A DNA stretch of 64,000 bases from CADEFQ01 sp050249415 (GCA_050249415.1 JBFWQO010000010.1:130014-194013); one strand, 5' to 3'; shown: positions 26,743 through 35,516, counted from the first letter of the stretch. Numbers and translations: made by a program. The notes: a model not told the origin generated them from the letters alone.

Positions 26743-27182
26743 CGAGTGCGCGAACGCGCCCGCTCGAGGGCGCGTTCGTCCGTTTCGCGTTGTTCGCGGC
26801 GGTCCCGCTCGCGCCGCTCTTCTGCCTGCCAGCGATCGACGACGTGGCCGATCGCCCTGGCGCGCCGGGCAGCGCCGCGCCAGGCTTCGCGTGCCGCCTC
26901 GCACTCCGCTTTCGCCTGCGACAGGACGCGGCCCTGGGCACGGATCGCATCGGCGAGCCGGGCGAGGAAGGTCCGAAAGTCACGCAACTCGTTCGCCGTG
27001 ATGCCCTCCGCGATGCGTCGCTCGAGCCCGCCCGCGTAGTCCGCCTGGTAGGCGCCGAGCTCCGTGTGGCGTCGCTCCGCATCGAGCACGTGCCGTTCCG
27101 CGATGGCCAGGCGCGCGGCGCTCTCACGCTCGTCGTGGCCGACCGCCCGCACCACGGGTTGCATGCGCTTCGCGCGGGTCAT
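26739..27182 (-). CDS. fliJ: Flagellar export chaperone FliJ
   Basis: A 147-residue, highly charged coiled-coil protein (many Arg, Glu and Ala; RDFRTFLARLADAIRAQGR, QAEERRERDRREQRETDERA). FliJ links the FliI ATPase ring to FlhA. Sequence conservation is low, and the call rests on length, coiled coil and its place between fliI and fliK. ATGA overlaps at both ends. Confidence 0.85.
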   Translation of the reverse strand: MTRAKRMQPVVRAVGHDERESAARLAIAERHVLDAERRHTELGAYQADYAGGLERRIAEGITANELRDFRTFLARLADAIRAQGRVLSQAKAECEAAREAWRGAARRARAIGHVVDRWQAEERRERDRREQRETDERALERARSRTR

Positions 27183-28540
27183 CCGGCAACCTCGTCCGCC
27201 GTGACCGCCGCGAGCGCTGCGATGCTGTCCGCGATGGAAGCACGCTCGCGCATGTGTTGTTGCAGGAACTGCTGCAGGGCGGGCGCGCGTGCGATCGCCG
27301 CATCGACCCGTGGATCGCTGCCGGCCCGATAGGCGCCGATCGCGACGAGGTCGCGGTGATGCTGCCAGGTCGACAGCAGCTGCCGAAACTGCCGTGCGGC
27401 CTCGAACTGGGTCTCGGGCACGATGTCGTGCATCGCGCGGCTCGCGGAGGCTTCGACGTCGACCGCCGGGTACTGCCCGGCTTCGGCGAGTCGCCGCGAG
27501 AGCACGATATGGCCATCGAGGATCGCGCGCGCGCTGTCCGCGATGGGGTCGTTCTGGTCGTCACCCTCGACCAGCACGGTGTAGAACGCGGTGATCGATC
27601 CGCCCTGCCTCGCGCCGTTCCCGGCCCGCTCGACGAGTTGCGGCAGGCGCGCGAACACCGACGGCGGATAACCCTTGGTCGCCGGGGCCTCGCCGATCGC
27701 GAGTCCGATCTCGCGCTGCGCCTGCGCGAATCGCGTCAATGAATCCATCAACAGCAGCACGCTACGCCCCTGGTCGCGGAAGTATTCCGCCACGGCGGTG
27801 GCGAGCCACGCGCCGTGCAGGCGCATCAACGGCGACTGATCGGCCGGCACCGCGACGACCACGGCGCGCCGGCGCCCTTCCTCGCCGAGGATGCGCTCGA
27901 TGAATTCCTTCACCTCGCGCCCGCGCTCGCCGATCAGCCCGACGACGATCACGTCGGCCGCCGTGTAGCGCGCCATCATGCCGAGGAGCACGCTCTTGCC
28001 GACACCGCTGCCGGCGAAGAGGCCGACACGCTGGCCACGCCCGACGGTCAGCAGCGCGTTGATCGCGCGCACGCCCACATCGAGCGGCTCGGCGATCGGT
28101 TCGCGTTCGAGCGGGTTGATCGGCGCGCCTCCCATCAACTGCACCGGCACGTCGCACTCGATCGCACCGGCCCCATCGAGCGGCCGGCCCGCGCCGTCGA
28201 TGACCCGCCCGAGCAGGGGATCACCGACCCGCACGGTGTGCTGGCCGTAACGCGGCACCACGCGCGCATTCGGCGACAGGCCGTGCGCGTCGGCGGTCGG
28301 CATCAGGAAAAGCCGCTCGCCGGCAAAGCCGACCACTTCGGCCTCGATGCGCGACCCGGCCGTCGACAGCACGTCGCAGCGATCGCCGACCGCCGCCTCG
28401 CAACCGGCCGCCTCGAGCGTGAGCCCGACCATGCGCGTCAGCGTGCCTTCGACGGGCGGCGGCGGCAGCAGTTCCGCACGCCGCTGGTAGCGGGCGAGGC
28501 CCCGGCGCCACGCGGCCTGGCGTTCCTGCCGCGCGTTCAG
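27179..28540 (-). CDS. fliI: Flagellum-specific ATPase FliI (probable CTG start)
   Basis: The export ATPase has Walker A GLFAGSGVGKSVLLGMMARY, VVGLIGERGREVKEF, and Walker B LLLMDSLTRFAQAQRE. From the first ATG (28432) it would be 417 residues and lack about 36 residues of the conserved N-terminus. The frame continues upstream through LARYQRRAELLPPPPVEGTL to a CTG at 28540 that overlaps the fliH stop as CTGA. There is no ATG, GTG or TTG before the upstream in-frame stop. Starting there gives 453 residues, the normal length. Confidence 0.9.
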   Translation of the reverse strand: MNARQERQAAWRRGLARYQRRAELLPPPPVEGTLTRMVGLTLEAAGCEAAVGDRCDVLSTAGSRIEAEVVGFAGERLFLMPTADAHGLSPNARVVPRYGQHTVRVGDPLLGRVIDGAGRPLDGAGAIECDVPVQLMGGAPINPLEREPIAEPLDVGVRAINALLTVGRGQRVGLFAGSGVGKSVLLGMMARYTAADVIVVGLIGERGREVKEFIERILGEEGRRRAVVVAVPADQSPLMRLHGAWLATAVAEYFRDQGRSVLLLMDSLTRFAQAQREIGLAIGEAPATKGYPPSVFARLPQLVERAGNGARQGGSITAFYTVLVEGDDQNDPIADSARAILDGHIVLSRRLAEAGQYPAVDVEASASRAMHDIVPETQFEAARQFRQLLSTWQHHRDLVAIGAYRAGSDPRVDAAIARAPALQQFLQQHMRERASIADSIAALAAVTADEVAG

Positions 28541-29163
28541 GGTTCGCTCCGCGCGTCCGTCAGGCGCTCATCGCCCAGGACGGCGGCGAGGGCGGCGTTG
28601 AGGCGCGTCTCGAGGCGCGCATCGATGCGCGAATGCTCCGCGGTCACGCGGCAGCCGCCGCGCGCCATCACCGGATCCTCGACCATGACCCAGGCCCGCT
28701 CGGTCGCGGGCGCCGCGAGCTTCTCGCGCACGAGGGCGGCATCATCGGGATGCAGATGGATGCGCACATCCCGCGCGGCCGCCGGCAACAGCGACACGGC
28801 CTGCCGCAGGATGCCGATGACCTGCGAAGGATCGGCACGCAATTCGCGTCGCACCAGGTGTCGCGCGACCGTCAGCGCGAGCCCGGCGAGCTGCGCCTCG
28901 ACCTCCGCATCGAGATCGGCGAGCGGACGCGCGAGCGCGCCGAGGACATCGTCGAGGCGGCGGATACGCTGGTCGAGCGCGGCATTGCGCTGCCCGGCCT
29001 CCACCGTCGCGGCGGCGAGCCCGTCGGCGAGCCCCTTCTCATGCCCCTCTTCCCAGGCCGCGCGCGCGATGCCGTCGAGTTCCGCCGCGGTGATGCGCTC
29101 GCGTCGGCCGCCCGCGATGCGGCCCGCCACGACCGGCAGGGCCCATGCCTGCGCGTCAGACAT
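28537..29163 (-). CDS. fliH: Flagellar assembly protein FliH
   Basis: The 208-residue protein regulates the FliI ATPase. It has GxxxG-type helix spacing (ARAAWEEGHEKGLADGLAAA) and the conserved C-terminal part (LALTVARHLVRRELRADPSQ, GGCRVTAEHSRIDARLETRL). It overlaps fliG by 8 bases and ends inside the CTGA that begins fliI. Confidence 0.92.
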   Translation of the reverse strand: MSDAQAWALPVVAGRIAGGRRERITAAELDGIARAAWEEGHEKGLADGLAAATVEAGQRNAALDQRIRRLDDVLGALARPLADLDAEVEAQLAGLALTVARHLVRRELRADPSQVIGILRQAVSLLPAAARDVRIHLHPDDAALVREKLAAPATERAWVMVEDPVMARGGCRVTAEHSRIDARLETRLNAALAAVLGDERLTDARSEP

Positions 29164-30169
29164 AGGCCTCGCCTCCCTTGCCGCCGAGGGCGATGGTGCC
29201 GGCGTCCGACAGTCGCTTCGCGATCGCGAGGATCTCCTTCTGCGCGGCCTCGACTTCGCTGACGCGCACGGGGCCCTTGGATTCCATGTCGTCCTTCAGC
29301 ATCTCCGCCGCGCGCTGCGACATGTTCTGGAAAACCTTGTCCTTCAACTCCGGTTCGCACGCCTTGAGCGCGAGCAGCAGTCGATCGCCCGGAATCTGGC
29401 GCAGCAGCTCCTGCATGCCGCGATCGTCGACCGACGTGAGATCGTCGAACGTGAAGATCAGATCCTGGATCCTTGCGCCGAGCGCCTCGTCGGCCTGGCG
29501 GATCCGCTCCATGATGACCGTCTCATTGCCGGAATCGAGGCTGTTGATGATGTTCGCGGACACCTTCGGCCCGCCGAACACCGAAGCCTTCGACGACGAG
29601 TTGCCGGCGAACTGCTTCTCCATGACCTTGTCGAGTTCATCGAGCGCGGACGGCTGGATACCGTCGAGCGTCGCGATGCGCATCAGGATGTCGGGACGCG
29701 CACCCTCGGGCAGTTGTGCGAGCACCGCCGCCGCGTGGTCCGGCTCGAGGTAGGCGAGCACGATCGCGACGATCTGCGGGTGCTCGCTGCGCATCATTTC
29801 CGCGACCGCACGCGGGTCCATCCACTTCATGGCCTCGAGGCCGCGGCTCGAGCGCCCGCCGAGGATGCGGTCCATCACGTTCGCCGCGCGATCGTCGCCG
29901 AGCGCCGATACGAGCACCTTGCGCAGGAACTCGTCGGTGCCGACGCCGAGTGAAGTCTGGGTCTCGATCGTCGCAGTGAAGTGCTCGAGCACCCCGGACA
30001 CCTCGTCGCGCGTCACGCCGTCGAGCGCCGCCATCGCGGTGCCCACACGCTGCACGTCCTTGGCGCTCATGTGCTTCAGGACCTCGGCGGCCTCCTGCTC
30101 ACCGAGCGTGAGCAGCAGGATCGCCGCCTGGTCGATGCCGCTCCTCCTGGCGACTGCCTTGTCATTCAT
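29156..30169 (-). CDS. fliG: Flagellar motor switch protein FliG
   Basis: The 337-residue rotor protein has the N-terminal FliF-binding domain (AAILLLTLGEQEAAEVLKHM), the central EHPQIVAIVLAYLEPDHAA motif, and the C-terminal torque domain with charged residues (MQELLRQIPGDRLLLALKAC). The ATG at 30169 overlaps the fliF end by 8 bases. The frame stays open upstream but contains no family sequence. Confidence 0.96.
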   Translation of the reverse strand: MNDKAVARRSGIDQAAILLLTLGEQEAAEVLKHMSAKDVQRVGTAMAALDGVTRDEVSGVLEHFTATIETQTSLGVGTDEFLRKVLVSALGDDRAANVMDRILGGRSSRGLEAMKWMDPRAVAEMMRSEHPQIVAIVLAYLEPDHAAAVLAQLPEGARPDILMRIATLDGIQPSALDELDKVMEKQFAGNSSSKASVFGGPKVSANIINSLDSGNETVIMERIRQADEALGARIQDLIFTFDDLTSVDDRGMQELLRQIPGDRLLLALKACEPELKDKVFQNMSQRAAEMLKDDMESKGPVRVSEVEAAQKEILAIAKRLSDAGTIALGGKGGEAYV

Positions 30170-31805
30170 CTTTGCCCACCCACGTCTTGACGACACGCGC
30201 GACCCGCTTCGGGTCCTGTGCGACGAGTGAACGCGCCTGCGCGATCTGTTGTTCGTAGGCGATCGGCGACGCGGGGGCCGCGAGCCGGACGCCCTCGGCG
30301 CCCGCGGCCACATCCGCCGGCAACCCGCCATCGAGCGCCGGCGTTCCCGTGGCCGCGAGGCGCGGCGCTACGGCGAGGCTGCGCACGAGCGGGCGGACGA
30401 CCGCGAGCAGGAGCACGATCACGATCGACGCCCCGCCGAGGATCTTCGCGAGCTCGCGCAGCCATGGCTGCTGCCAGATCGGCAGTGCCTCGATCTCGCC
30501 CTGCGGCTCGGCCGCGTCCGCGGTGAACGACGCGCTGACGACATTCACGCTGTCGCCCCGCGACGCATCGAAGCCGACGGCATCCTTCACGAGTGTCGTG
30601 ATGCGGGCCAGCTGCTCCGCACTGGGGGGCTGCGCCGTCTCCTTGCCGTCCTTGCCGCGCACCGTGGGATGGTCGACGAGCACCGCGACCGTGAGCCGCT
30701 TCAGCCGGCCTGCGGGCTGGCGCGTGTAAGCCACGGTGCGATCGATCTCGTAGTTGCGCGTCGACTGGCGCGAGGTGCTCCCGGGCGTGCCGCCGGCGTC
30801 CGCGGCATTGGCGCCCGCAGGGGCCGCCGCGGCAGCCTGCCCCGCCGGCAGTGCGGTGCCCGGCACCGGCGGCTGGTTCGACAGCGCGCCCGGCACGCCG
30901 CCCGGGGCCGTACCGCTGCGCGAAGTTTCCTCGGCGAGCCGCTCGCTGCGCACCACCTGGCTGTCCGGCTGGTACTGCTCGCGTGCCTCCTCCGTCACCG
31001 ACATGTCGACCGATGCGACGACCTGGGCGCGGACATTGCCCGGGCCCACGATCGGCGTGAGCAGCGCCTCGATGCGCTGCACGTACTCGGACTCGAGGCG
31101 GCGGGCGAACTCGAACTGCTGCTCGCGCGCCGCGAGATCGCCGTCGCGTTCGGGCTGCGACAGCAGCCGCCCCGTCTGGTCGACCACCGTGACGTCGCTC
31201 GCCTCGAGCTCCGGGATGCTCGAGGCGACGAGGTTCACGATTGCCGTGACCTGGTCCGACTCGAGCCGCCGGCCGGCTTTCAGTTGCACGAAGACCGAGG
31301 CCGTCGCATTGCGACGGTCGCGGACGAACGCCGACTGGCGGGGCGCTGCGATGTGGACGCGCGCGGAGGCCACCGGTTGCAGGCTCGCGATCGTGCGGGC
31401 GAGTTCGGATTCGAGCGCATGCTGGTAGCGCGCGCCCTCCATGAACTGGCTGACCCCGAAGCCGGAATCCTTCGCCATCGCGCTGAAGCCGTCGGGCGCC
31501 TGCAGCACGCCCTGCGCCGCGAGCGCGAGGCGCGCATCGTTCAGTTTCTCCGCGGGCACGCTCACGGTGCCGCGCTCGACATCGACCTTTTGCCGGATGC
31601 CCGCGGCCTGCAGCGTCTGCTGCATTTCCACGAGATCCGTCGCGGCGAGTCCCGAATAGAGCAGGCTGTAGCTCGGGCCCTGCGCCCAGAAAACGATACC
31701 GAGCCCCGCGGCCACCGCGGCCGCGATCCCGGCGAGGAGCAGCAAGGGCCGCAGGCCCGTCGAGATACGGGTATAGGCGGGCAGCTGCTCGACCTCGGCG
31801 TTCAT
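30162..31805 (-). CDS. fliF: Flagellar MS-ring protein FliF
   Basis: A 547-residue inner-membrane ring protein with two membrane helices (LLLLAGIAAAVAAGLGIVFW near the start and a second near residue 450). Periplasmic ring-building motifs are SLLYSGLAATDLVEMQQTLQ, FMEGARYQHALESELARTI and ARVHIAAPRQSAFVRDRR. A Gly/Ala-rich linker lies in the middle. It follows fliE by 28 bases. Confidence 0.96.
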   Translation of the reverse strand: MNAEVEQLPAYTRISTGLRPLLLLAGIAAAVAAGLGIVFWAQGPSYSLLYSGLAATDLVEMQQTLQAAGIRQKVDVERGTVSVPAEKLNDARLALAAQGVLQAPDGFSAMAKDSGFGVSQFMEGARYQHALESELARTIASLQPVASARVHIAAPRQSAFVRDRRNATASVFVQLKAGRRLESDQVTAIVNLVASSIPELEASDVTVVDQTGRLLSQPERDGDLAAREQQFEFARRLESEYVQRIEALLTPIVGPGNVRAQVVASVDMSVTEEAREQYQPDSQVVRSERLAEETSRSGTAPGGVPGALSNQPPVPGTALPAGQAAAAAPAGANAADAGGTPGSTSRQSTRNYEIDRTVAYTRQPAGRLKRLTVAVLVDHPTVRGKDGKETAQPPSAEQLARITTLVKDAVGFDASRGDSVNVVSASFTADAAEPQGEIEALPIWQQPWLRELAKILGGASIVIVLLLAVVRPLVRSLAVAPRLAATGTPALDGGLPADVAAGAEGVRLAAPASPIAYEQQIAQARSLVAQDPKRVARVVKTWVGKDE

Positions 31806-31833
31806 CGATCACTCCTGTCGTTCATCGTGCCGC

Positions 31834-32190
31834 TCAGATCGGCATGTTCATGATTTCCTGGTACACATTGACCAGGCGGTTGCGGACTTCGGTCGCCGCG
31901 CGGAACGAGACGCTCGCCTTCTGCATCTCGAGCATCACCTGCGGCAGTTCGACGCCCGGCACGCCGCGCTGGAACGCCGTCGCAGCCTGCGCGGCGCTCT
32001 GCTGTGCCGCATTGACACCGGCGAGGCCGCGCTGCAGGAGCGCCCCGAAATCGGCGCCCGGCACCCCGGCTGTCTTCGACAGGCCGCCGGCCGGCAGCAC
32101 TTCGCCGGGCCGCGGCGCCTCGGGTCGTCTCGCTTGCGCGGAGATCGAGCGGATCTGCGCGAGCACACGGTCGATTTCCATCTGGCTCAT
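31834..32190 (-). CDS. fliE: Flagellar hook-basal body protein FliE
   Basis: The 118-residue protein joins the MS ring to the rod; its C-terminus (VMLEMQKASVSFRAATEVRN then RLVNVYQEIMNMPI) is diagnostic. The ATG at 32190 is 22 bases after the fleR-like stop. A weak sigma-54-like GG-N10-GC pair at 32233-32246 lies inside the end of that gene, so fliE may have its own promoter; I do not list it separately. Confidence 0.94.
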   Translation of the reverse strand: MSQMEIDRVLAQIRSISAQARRPEAPRPGEVLPAGGLSKTAGVPGADFGALLQRGLAGVNAAQQSAAQAATAFQRGVPGVELPQVMLEMQKASVSFRAATEVRNRLVNVYQEIMNMPI

Positions 32191-32212
32191 GTCCTGTCTC
32201 CGCGATGTGGCG

Positions 32213-33187
32213 TCAGCCGCAGGCCGCGGCAGGCAGTTCGACGCCCGATGCGCGCAACTGCGCGAGCTTGTAGCGCAGCGCGCGCGGGCTGATGCCGAGG
32301 CGCTCCGCGACGGCCCGCCGGTTGCCCCGGCCGTCCCGCAGTGCCTCGAGGATGAGTTCACGTTCGGTGCTCGCGAGGGCCGTGGACAGTTGTCCCCGGG
32401 TCAACGGCGCGACCGCCGCCTCCTGGCCGGCTTCGAAGCGGATATGCCTCGCGAGGATCACCTCGCCCTCGAGCAGCACGAGCGCGCGCTGCATCACGTT
32501 GTCGAGTTCGCGCACATTGCCCGGCCAGCCGTGGGTGAGCAGGCAATGGGCCGCATCGGCCGATACCGCCGGAATGCGCCGCCCTGCCCCGCAGCGTTCC
32601 GACAGCAGGTGCATGGCGAGCGGCAGGATATCGTCACGACGTTCGCGCAGCGGCGCGAGCACCATCGGGAACACGTTCAGGCGATAGTAGAGATCCTCGC
32701 GAAAGCGCGCGGCCGTCACTTCGGCGCGCAGCCGGCGATTGGTGGTCGCGAGTACGCGCACATCGAGGGCGATCGATTCCCGCCCGCCGATGCGCTCGAC
32801 TTCCCGCTCCTGCAGCACCCGCAGCAGCTTCGCCTGCAGGCCGAGCGGCATTTCGGACACTTCGTCGAGCAGCAGCGTGCCGCCCTGTGCCTGCTCGAAC
32901 TTGCCCGGATGGGCGGCATGGGCGCCCGTGAATGCGCCCTTTTCATGACCGAACAGCATCGCCTCGAGCATGTTCTCGGGGATCGCCGCGCAGTTGATCG
33001 CGATGAACGGGCGCGCCGCACGGGCGGATGCGCGGTGGATGTAGCGCGCGAGCACTTCCTTGCCCGTCCCGGACTCACCGGCGATCAGCACGGTGCAATC
33101 GCTCGCCGCGACCCGGTCGGCCAGCTCGAATGTTTCGCGGGCGGCCTGCGAACAGGCGACCGGCCCGGGAGTCGCGCGCATCGTCAC
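32213..33187 (-). CDS. Sigma-54 activator, FleR-like, without receiver domain
   Basis: The 324-residue protein is a bacterial enhancer-binding protein with Walker A GESGTGKE, the sigma-54 contact loop GAFTGA, Walker B GGTLLLDEVSEM and a C-terminal Fis-type HTH (NRRAVAERLGISPRALRYKL). It begins directly at the AAA+ domain; the receiver domain of FleR/FlrC is absent, and no sensor-kinase gene (fleS) adjoins. The start is GTG 33187 or ATG 33181. The N-terminal part MRATPGPVACSQAARETFEL shows that the AAA+ edge is complete. A sigma-54 site precedes it. Confidence 0.88.
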   Translation of the reverse strand: MTMRATPGPVACSQAARETFELADRVAASDCTVLIAGESGTGKEVLARYIHRASARAARPFIAINCAAIPENMLEAMLFGHEKGAFTGAHAAHPGKFEQAQGGTLLLDEVSEMPLGLQAKLLRVLQEREVERIGGRESIALDVRVLATTNRRLRAEVTAARFREDLYYRLNVFPMVLAPLRERRDDILPLAMHLLSERCGAGRRIPAVSADAAHCLLTHGWPGNVRELDNVMQRALVLLEGEVILARHIRFEAGQEAAVAPLTRGQLSTALASTERELILEALRDGRGNRRAVAERLGISPRALRYKLAQLRASGVELPAAACG

Positions 33188-33235
33188 TTCGTCCCACCCT
33201 TGTTCTGCCGGCTCATTGCCGGCGGACAGGAAAGG

Positions 33236-33251
33236 AGCAAGTTCCGTGCCG
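33236..33251 (-). promoter_or_regulatory. Sigma-54-type promoter upstream of fleR-like gene
   Basis: The minus strand reads CGGCACGGAACTTGCT, with GG and GC spaced by 10 bases and a near-perfect GGCACG-N4-TTGCT. It lies about 50 bases before the start codon, in the gap after the fleQ-like gene, consistent with the second activator being switched on by the first. Confidence 0.7.
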
Positions 33252-33282
33252 GGCAGGAATTGCCGCCCTCAGGTGAACGGCG

Positions 33283-34347
33283 TCACAGATTGGCGGCGAG
33301 CGATGCCGGCTCCGTCAAAACTCCGCCGCGCGCCGCCATCGGGTCGCCGAGCTTGCGCAGCTTCTCGACCAGTGTCGTGCGGCGCAGCCCGAGGAGCCGC
33401 GCGGCGTGCGCCACCGTGCCGCCCGAGCGTTCGAGGGCCTGCTGCACGAGCGTGCGCTCGATCGTGTCGAGATGGACGCGCAGGTCGAGACCCCCGGCCG
33501 GCAATTCGACGGGCAGGTCGGCCGCCGACGGACGGGCGACAGGCGCTTCGAGGAGCGCCAGGACTTCGGGGTCGGAAAACGGCGGCGCCGCGCCGGGCTC
33601 GTCCACCGCGGGCATGGCCGCCGCCGTCGCCCGGTACCGGGCCGGCAGGTCCGCGACGTCGACTGTCCGCCCCCCGTGCAGGATCGACAGCCGCTCGATG
33701 AGATTTGCGAGCTCGCGCACATTGCCCGGCCACGCATGGCCGGCGAGCGACGCGAGTGCGCCGGCGGTCAACGCGATGCGCGCGCGGCCCTCCCGGACAT
33801 TCACGTCGATGAACTCGTTGATCAGCGCGGGCAGGTCGGCGAGGCGCTCCCGCAGGGCCGGCATCTCGATCGGGAAGACATTGAGCCGGTAGTAGAGGTC
33901 CTGGCGAAAGCCGCCGTGCTCGATCGATTCCTCGAGGTTGCGGTGGGTCGCGGCGATGATCCGCACGTTGCAGCGGATCGGCTTGTGGTTGCCGACCCGT
34001 TCGAAGACCCGTTCCTGCAGCACGCGCAGCAGCTTCACCTGCATCGGCAGGCTCATGTCGCCGATTTCGTCGAGGAAGAGCGTGCCGCCGTCGGCGATCT
34101 CGAAGCGGCCGACCCGCGTCGAGATGGCGCCCGTGAACGCGCCCTTTTCGTGCCCGAACAGCTCGCTTTCGAGCAGGTCCGCCGGAATGGCGCCGCAATT
34201 GATCGCGACGAACGGACGGTTGCGCCGCGGGCTCGAATCGTGGATGGCGCGGGCCGCCACTTCCTTGCCCGTGCCCGACTCGCCGAGGATCAGGACGCTG
34301 GAATCATGGGCCGCGACGCTGCGAATGAGCCGCGTCACTTCCTGCAC
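33283..34347 (-). CDS. Sigma-54 activator, FleQ-like, without N-terminal FleQ domain
   Basis: A 354-residue AAA+ activator with GESGTGKE, GAFTGA, GGTLFLDEIGDM and a FleQ-type C-terminal HTH (VAHAARLLGLRRTTLVEKLR). FleQ itself has about 130 more residues at the N-terminus. Here the GTG at 34347 is preceded by AGGAGG 10 bases upstream and an in-frame stop lies 12 codons upstream, so the short form is genuine. It should be the master activator of the sigma-54 promoters seen here. How FleN or c-di-GMP could act on it is unclear. A 31-bp dyad lies upstream. Confidence 0.88.
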   Translation of the reverse strand: MQEVTRLIRSVAAHDSSVLILGESGTGKEVAARAIHDSSPRRNRPFVAINCGAIPADLLESELFGHEKGAFTGAISTRVGRFEIADGGTLFLDEIGDMSLPMQVKLLRVLQERVFERVGNHKPIRCNVRIIAATHRNLEESIEHGGFRQDLYYRLNVFPIEMPALRERLADLPALINEFIDVNVREGRARIALTAGALASLAGHAWPGNVRELANLIERLSILHGGRTVDVADLPARYRATAAAMPAVDEPGAAPPFSDPEVLALLEAPVARPSAADLPVELPAGGLDLRVHLDTIERTLVQQALERSGGTVAHAARLLGLRRTTLVEKLRKLGDPMAARGGVLTEPASLAANL

Positions 34348-34390
34348 TGCCCGGGATCCTCCTGTGGGCAGCCTCGCCTGTCACGTCCTT

Positions 34391-34421
34391 GTGAATGTCA
34401 TCCAGCGCATGGGACATTCAC
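34391..34421. promoter_or_regulatory. Perfect 9-bp inverted repeat upstream of fleQ-like gene
   Basis: GTGAATGTC and GACATTCAC are separated by 13 bases and lie 44-74 bases before the GTG of the fleQ-like gene, in the 195-bp gap after the PilZ gene. The spacing of about two helical turns between arm centres suits a dimeric DNA-binding protein. I see no other copy. Confidence 0.5.
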
Positions 34422-34542
34422 GCAACCTCGTTATTGCTGCGTGCCATTGTCGCGGCGCGCACGACGTTGCGGTGTGATGGCCGTCCATCCCGCATGCGCG
34501 ACCGACGGACCTGTGTCGCATTATGACGACCCGGGCGTCGAT

Positions 34543-35106
34543 TCACCGTCGCTCGCGCGTGCCGGCGACATGGCGGCGATGCCGCTGGAACGCGAGCTTC
34601 TCGATCAGGTCCTCGACCGGCGCACCCAGTGCGTCGAAGCGGAGCTTGACCCGGCGGTCGATCCCCACGGACACGACGCGCCCGTACATGCGCAGCGGTT
34701 CGACGAGCGCCTCGCGCAACCAGATCTCGAGCCGTCCGTAGGCACCGGCCACGAGCGCCCGGTCTTCCGTGCGCCAGGTGGCGCTGCGCGCGTTGAAGCG
34801 CATGGGGACGGCGGCCGGGCGCGGCGCGCCGCGCACGAGGATCTGGCCGACGAGGTCGAGCAACAGGTTCACCTTGAATTCGACGCGCATCAGGTCGGCC
34901 GAATGGGGCGAGTTCTCGTCCGCCTTGTCGGTGGGCCCGTGGTCCTCCAGCGCCGCGAGTGCCTGCAGCAGGCGCAGGTTCTGCTCGCACTGCGCGCTCA
35001 CCCGGTCCGGCTCGGCGGCCTCGGCGAGCGCGGTCCAGCAGAGCGGCACGACGTCGATATAGGCGAGCTCGTCGTCGAGCACGATCGTGTCGATGCCGTC
35101 TTCCAT
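34543..35106 (-). CDS. PilZ-like flagellar-cluster protein
   Basis: This 187-residue protein lies between fliS and fleQ, where Xanthomonas relatives have a PilZ gene. The predicted beta-rich C-terminal half (MRFNARSATWRTEDRALVAG, LEIWLREALVEPLRMYG, VKLRFDALGAPVEDLIEKLA) is consistent with that fold. I do not see a canonical RxxxR followed by D/NxSxxG, so it may not bind c-di-GMP. The ATG overlaps the fliS stop as TGATG. The assignment relies on position as much as on sequence. Confidence 0.55.
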   Translation of the reverse strand: MEDGIDTIVLDDELAYIDVVPLCWTALAEAAEPDRVSAQCEQNLRLLQALAALEDHGPTDKADENSPHSADLMRVEFKVNLLLDLVGQILVRGAPRPAAVPMRFNARSATWRTEDRALVAGAYGRLEIWLREALVEPLRMYGRVVSVGIDRRVKLRFDALGAPVEDLIEKLAFQRHRRHVAGTRERR

Positions 35107-35516
35107 CACGACCGCCGCGCCGCCCGCGCCTCCGGCGGTATCAATGCCCAGGCCCCGCGAATCTCGCCGAGGAGCCGCGTGATCTCGTCGAGCACTTCGA
35201 CCCGGTCCTCGGCGTTGGCCCGCACGAGCTGGCGCACGATGTAATCGTAGAGGCCGTCGAGGTTCACCGCGAGCTCGCCGCCCGTGCCAAGATCGAGACT
35301 CGCGCGCAGTTCGTGCACGATATCGATCGCTCGCTGGATCAGCGCGCACTTGTCGGCCGTGCGCCCGTTGGCGATGTTGCCCTTCGCGGCCGCGATCCGT
35401 TCGAGTGCGCCGTCCATCAGCATCAACGTGAGGCGGTGCGGATCCGCCGCCGCGACCCCTCCGTGGGTGGCGACACTGCGATAGGTCGCGAGGCGATTGG
35501 CGTTTCTGTGCGTCAT
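35106..35516 (-). CDS. fliS: Flagellin export chaperone FliS
   Basis: The 136-residue helical chaperone keeps flagellin unfolded before export. It opens with the usual ATYRSVATHGGVAAADPHRL and the helix LMLMDGALERIAAAKGNIAN, followed by AIDIVHELRASLDLGTGGEL and a YDYI motif. It starts 4 bases after flaG. No fliT is seen next to it. Confidence 0.93.
   Translation of the reverse strand: MTHRNANRLATYRSVATHGGVAAADPHRLTLMLMDGALERIAAAKGNIANGRTADKCALIQRAIDIVHELRASLDLGTGGELAVNLDGLYDYIVRQLVRANAEDRVEVLDEITRLLGEIRGAWALIPPEARAARRS

Noticed and set aside
32233..32246. Sigma-54 promoter for fliE inside the fleR-like gene
   Set aside because: The GG-N10-GC spacing is right but the flanks match poorly (CGGGCGT and ACTGCC), so chance is likely.
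33204..33224. GCCGGC-spaced repeat before the fleR-like gene as a terminator
   Set aside because: GCCGGC is itself palindromic and common in this GC range, and no T-run follows.
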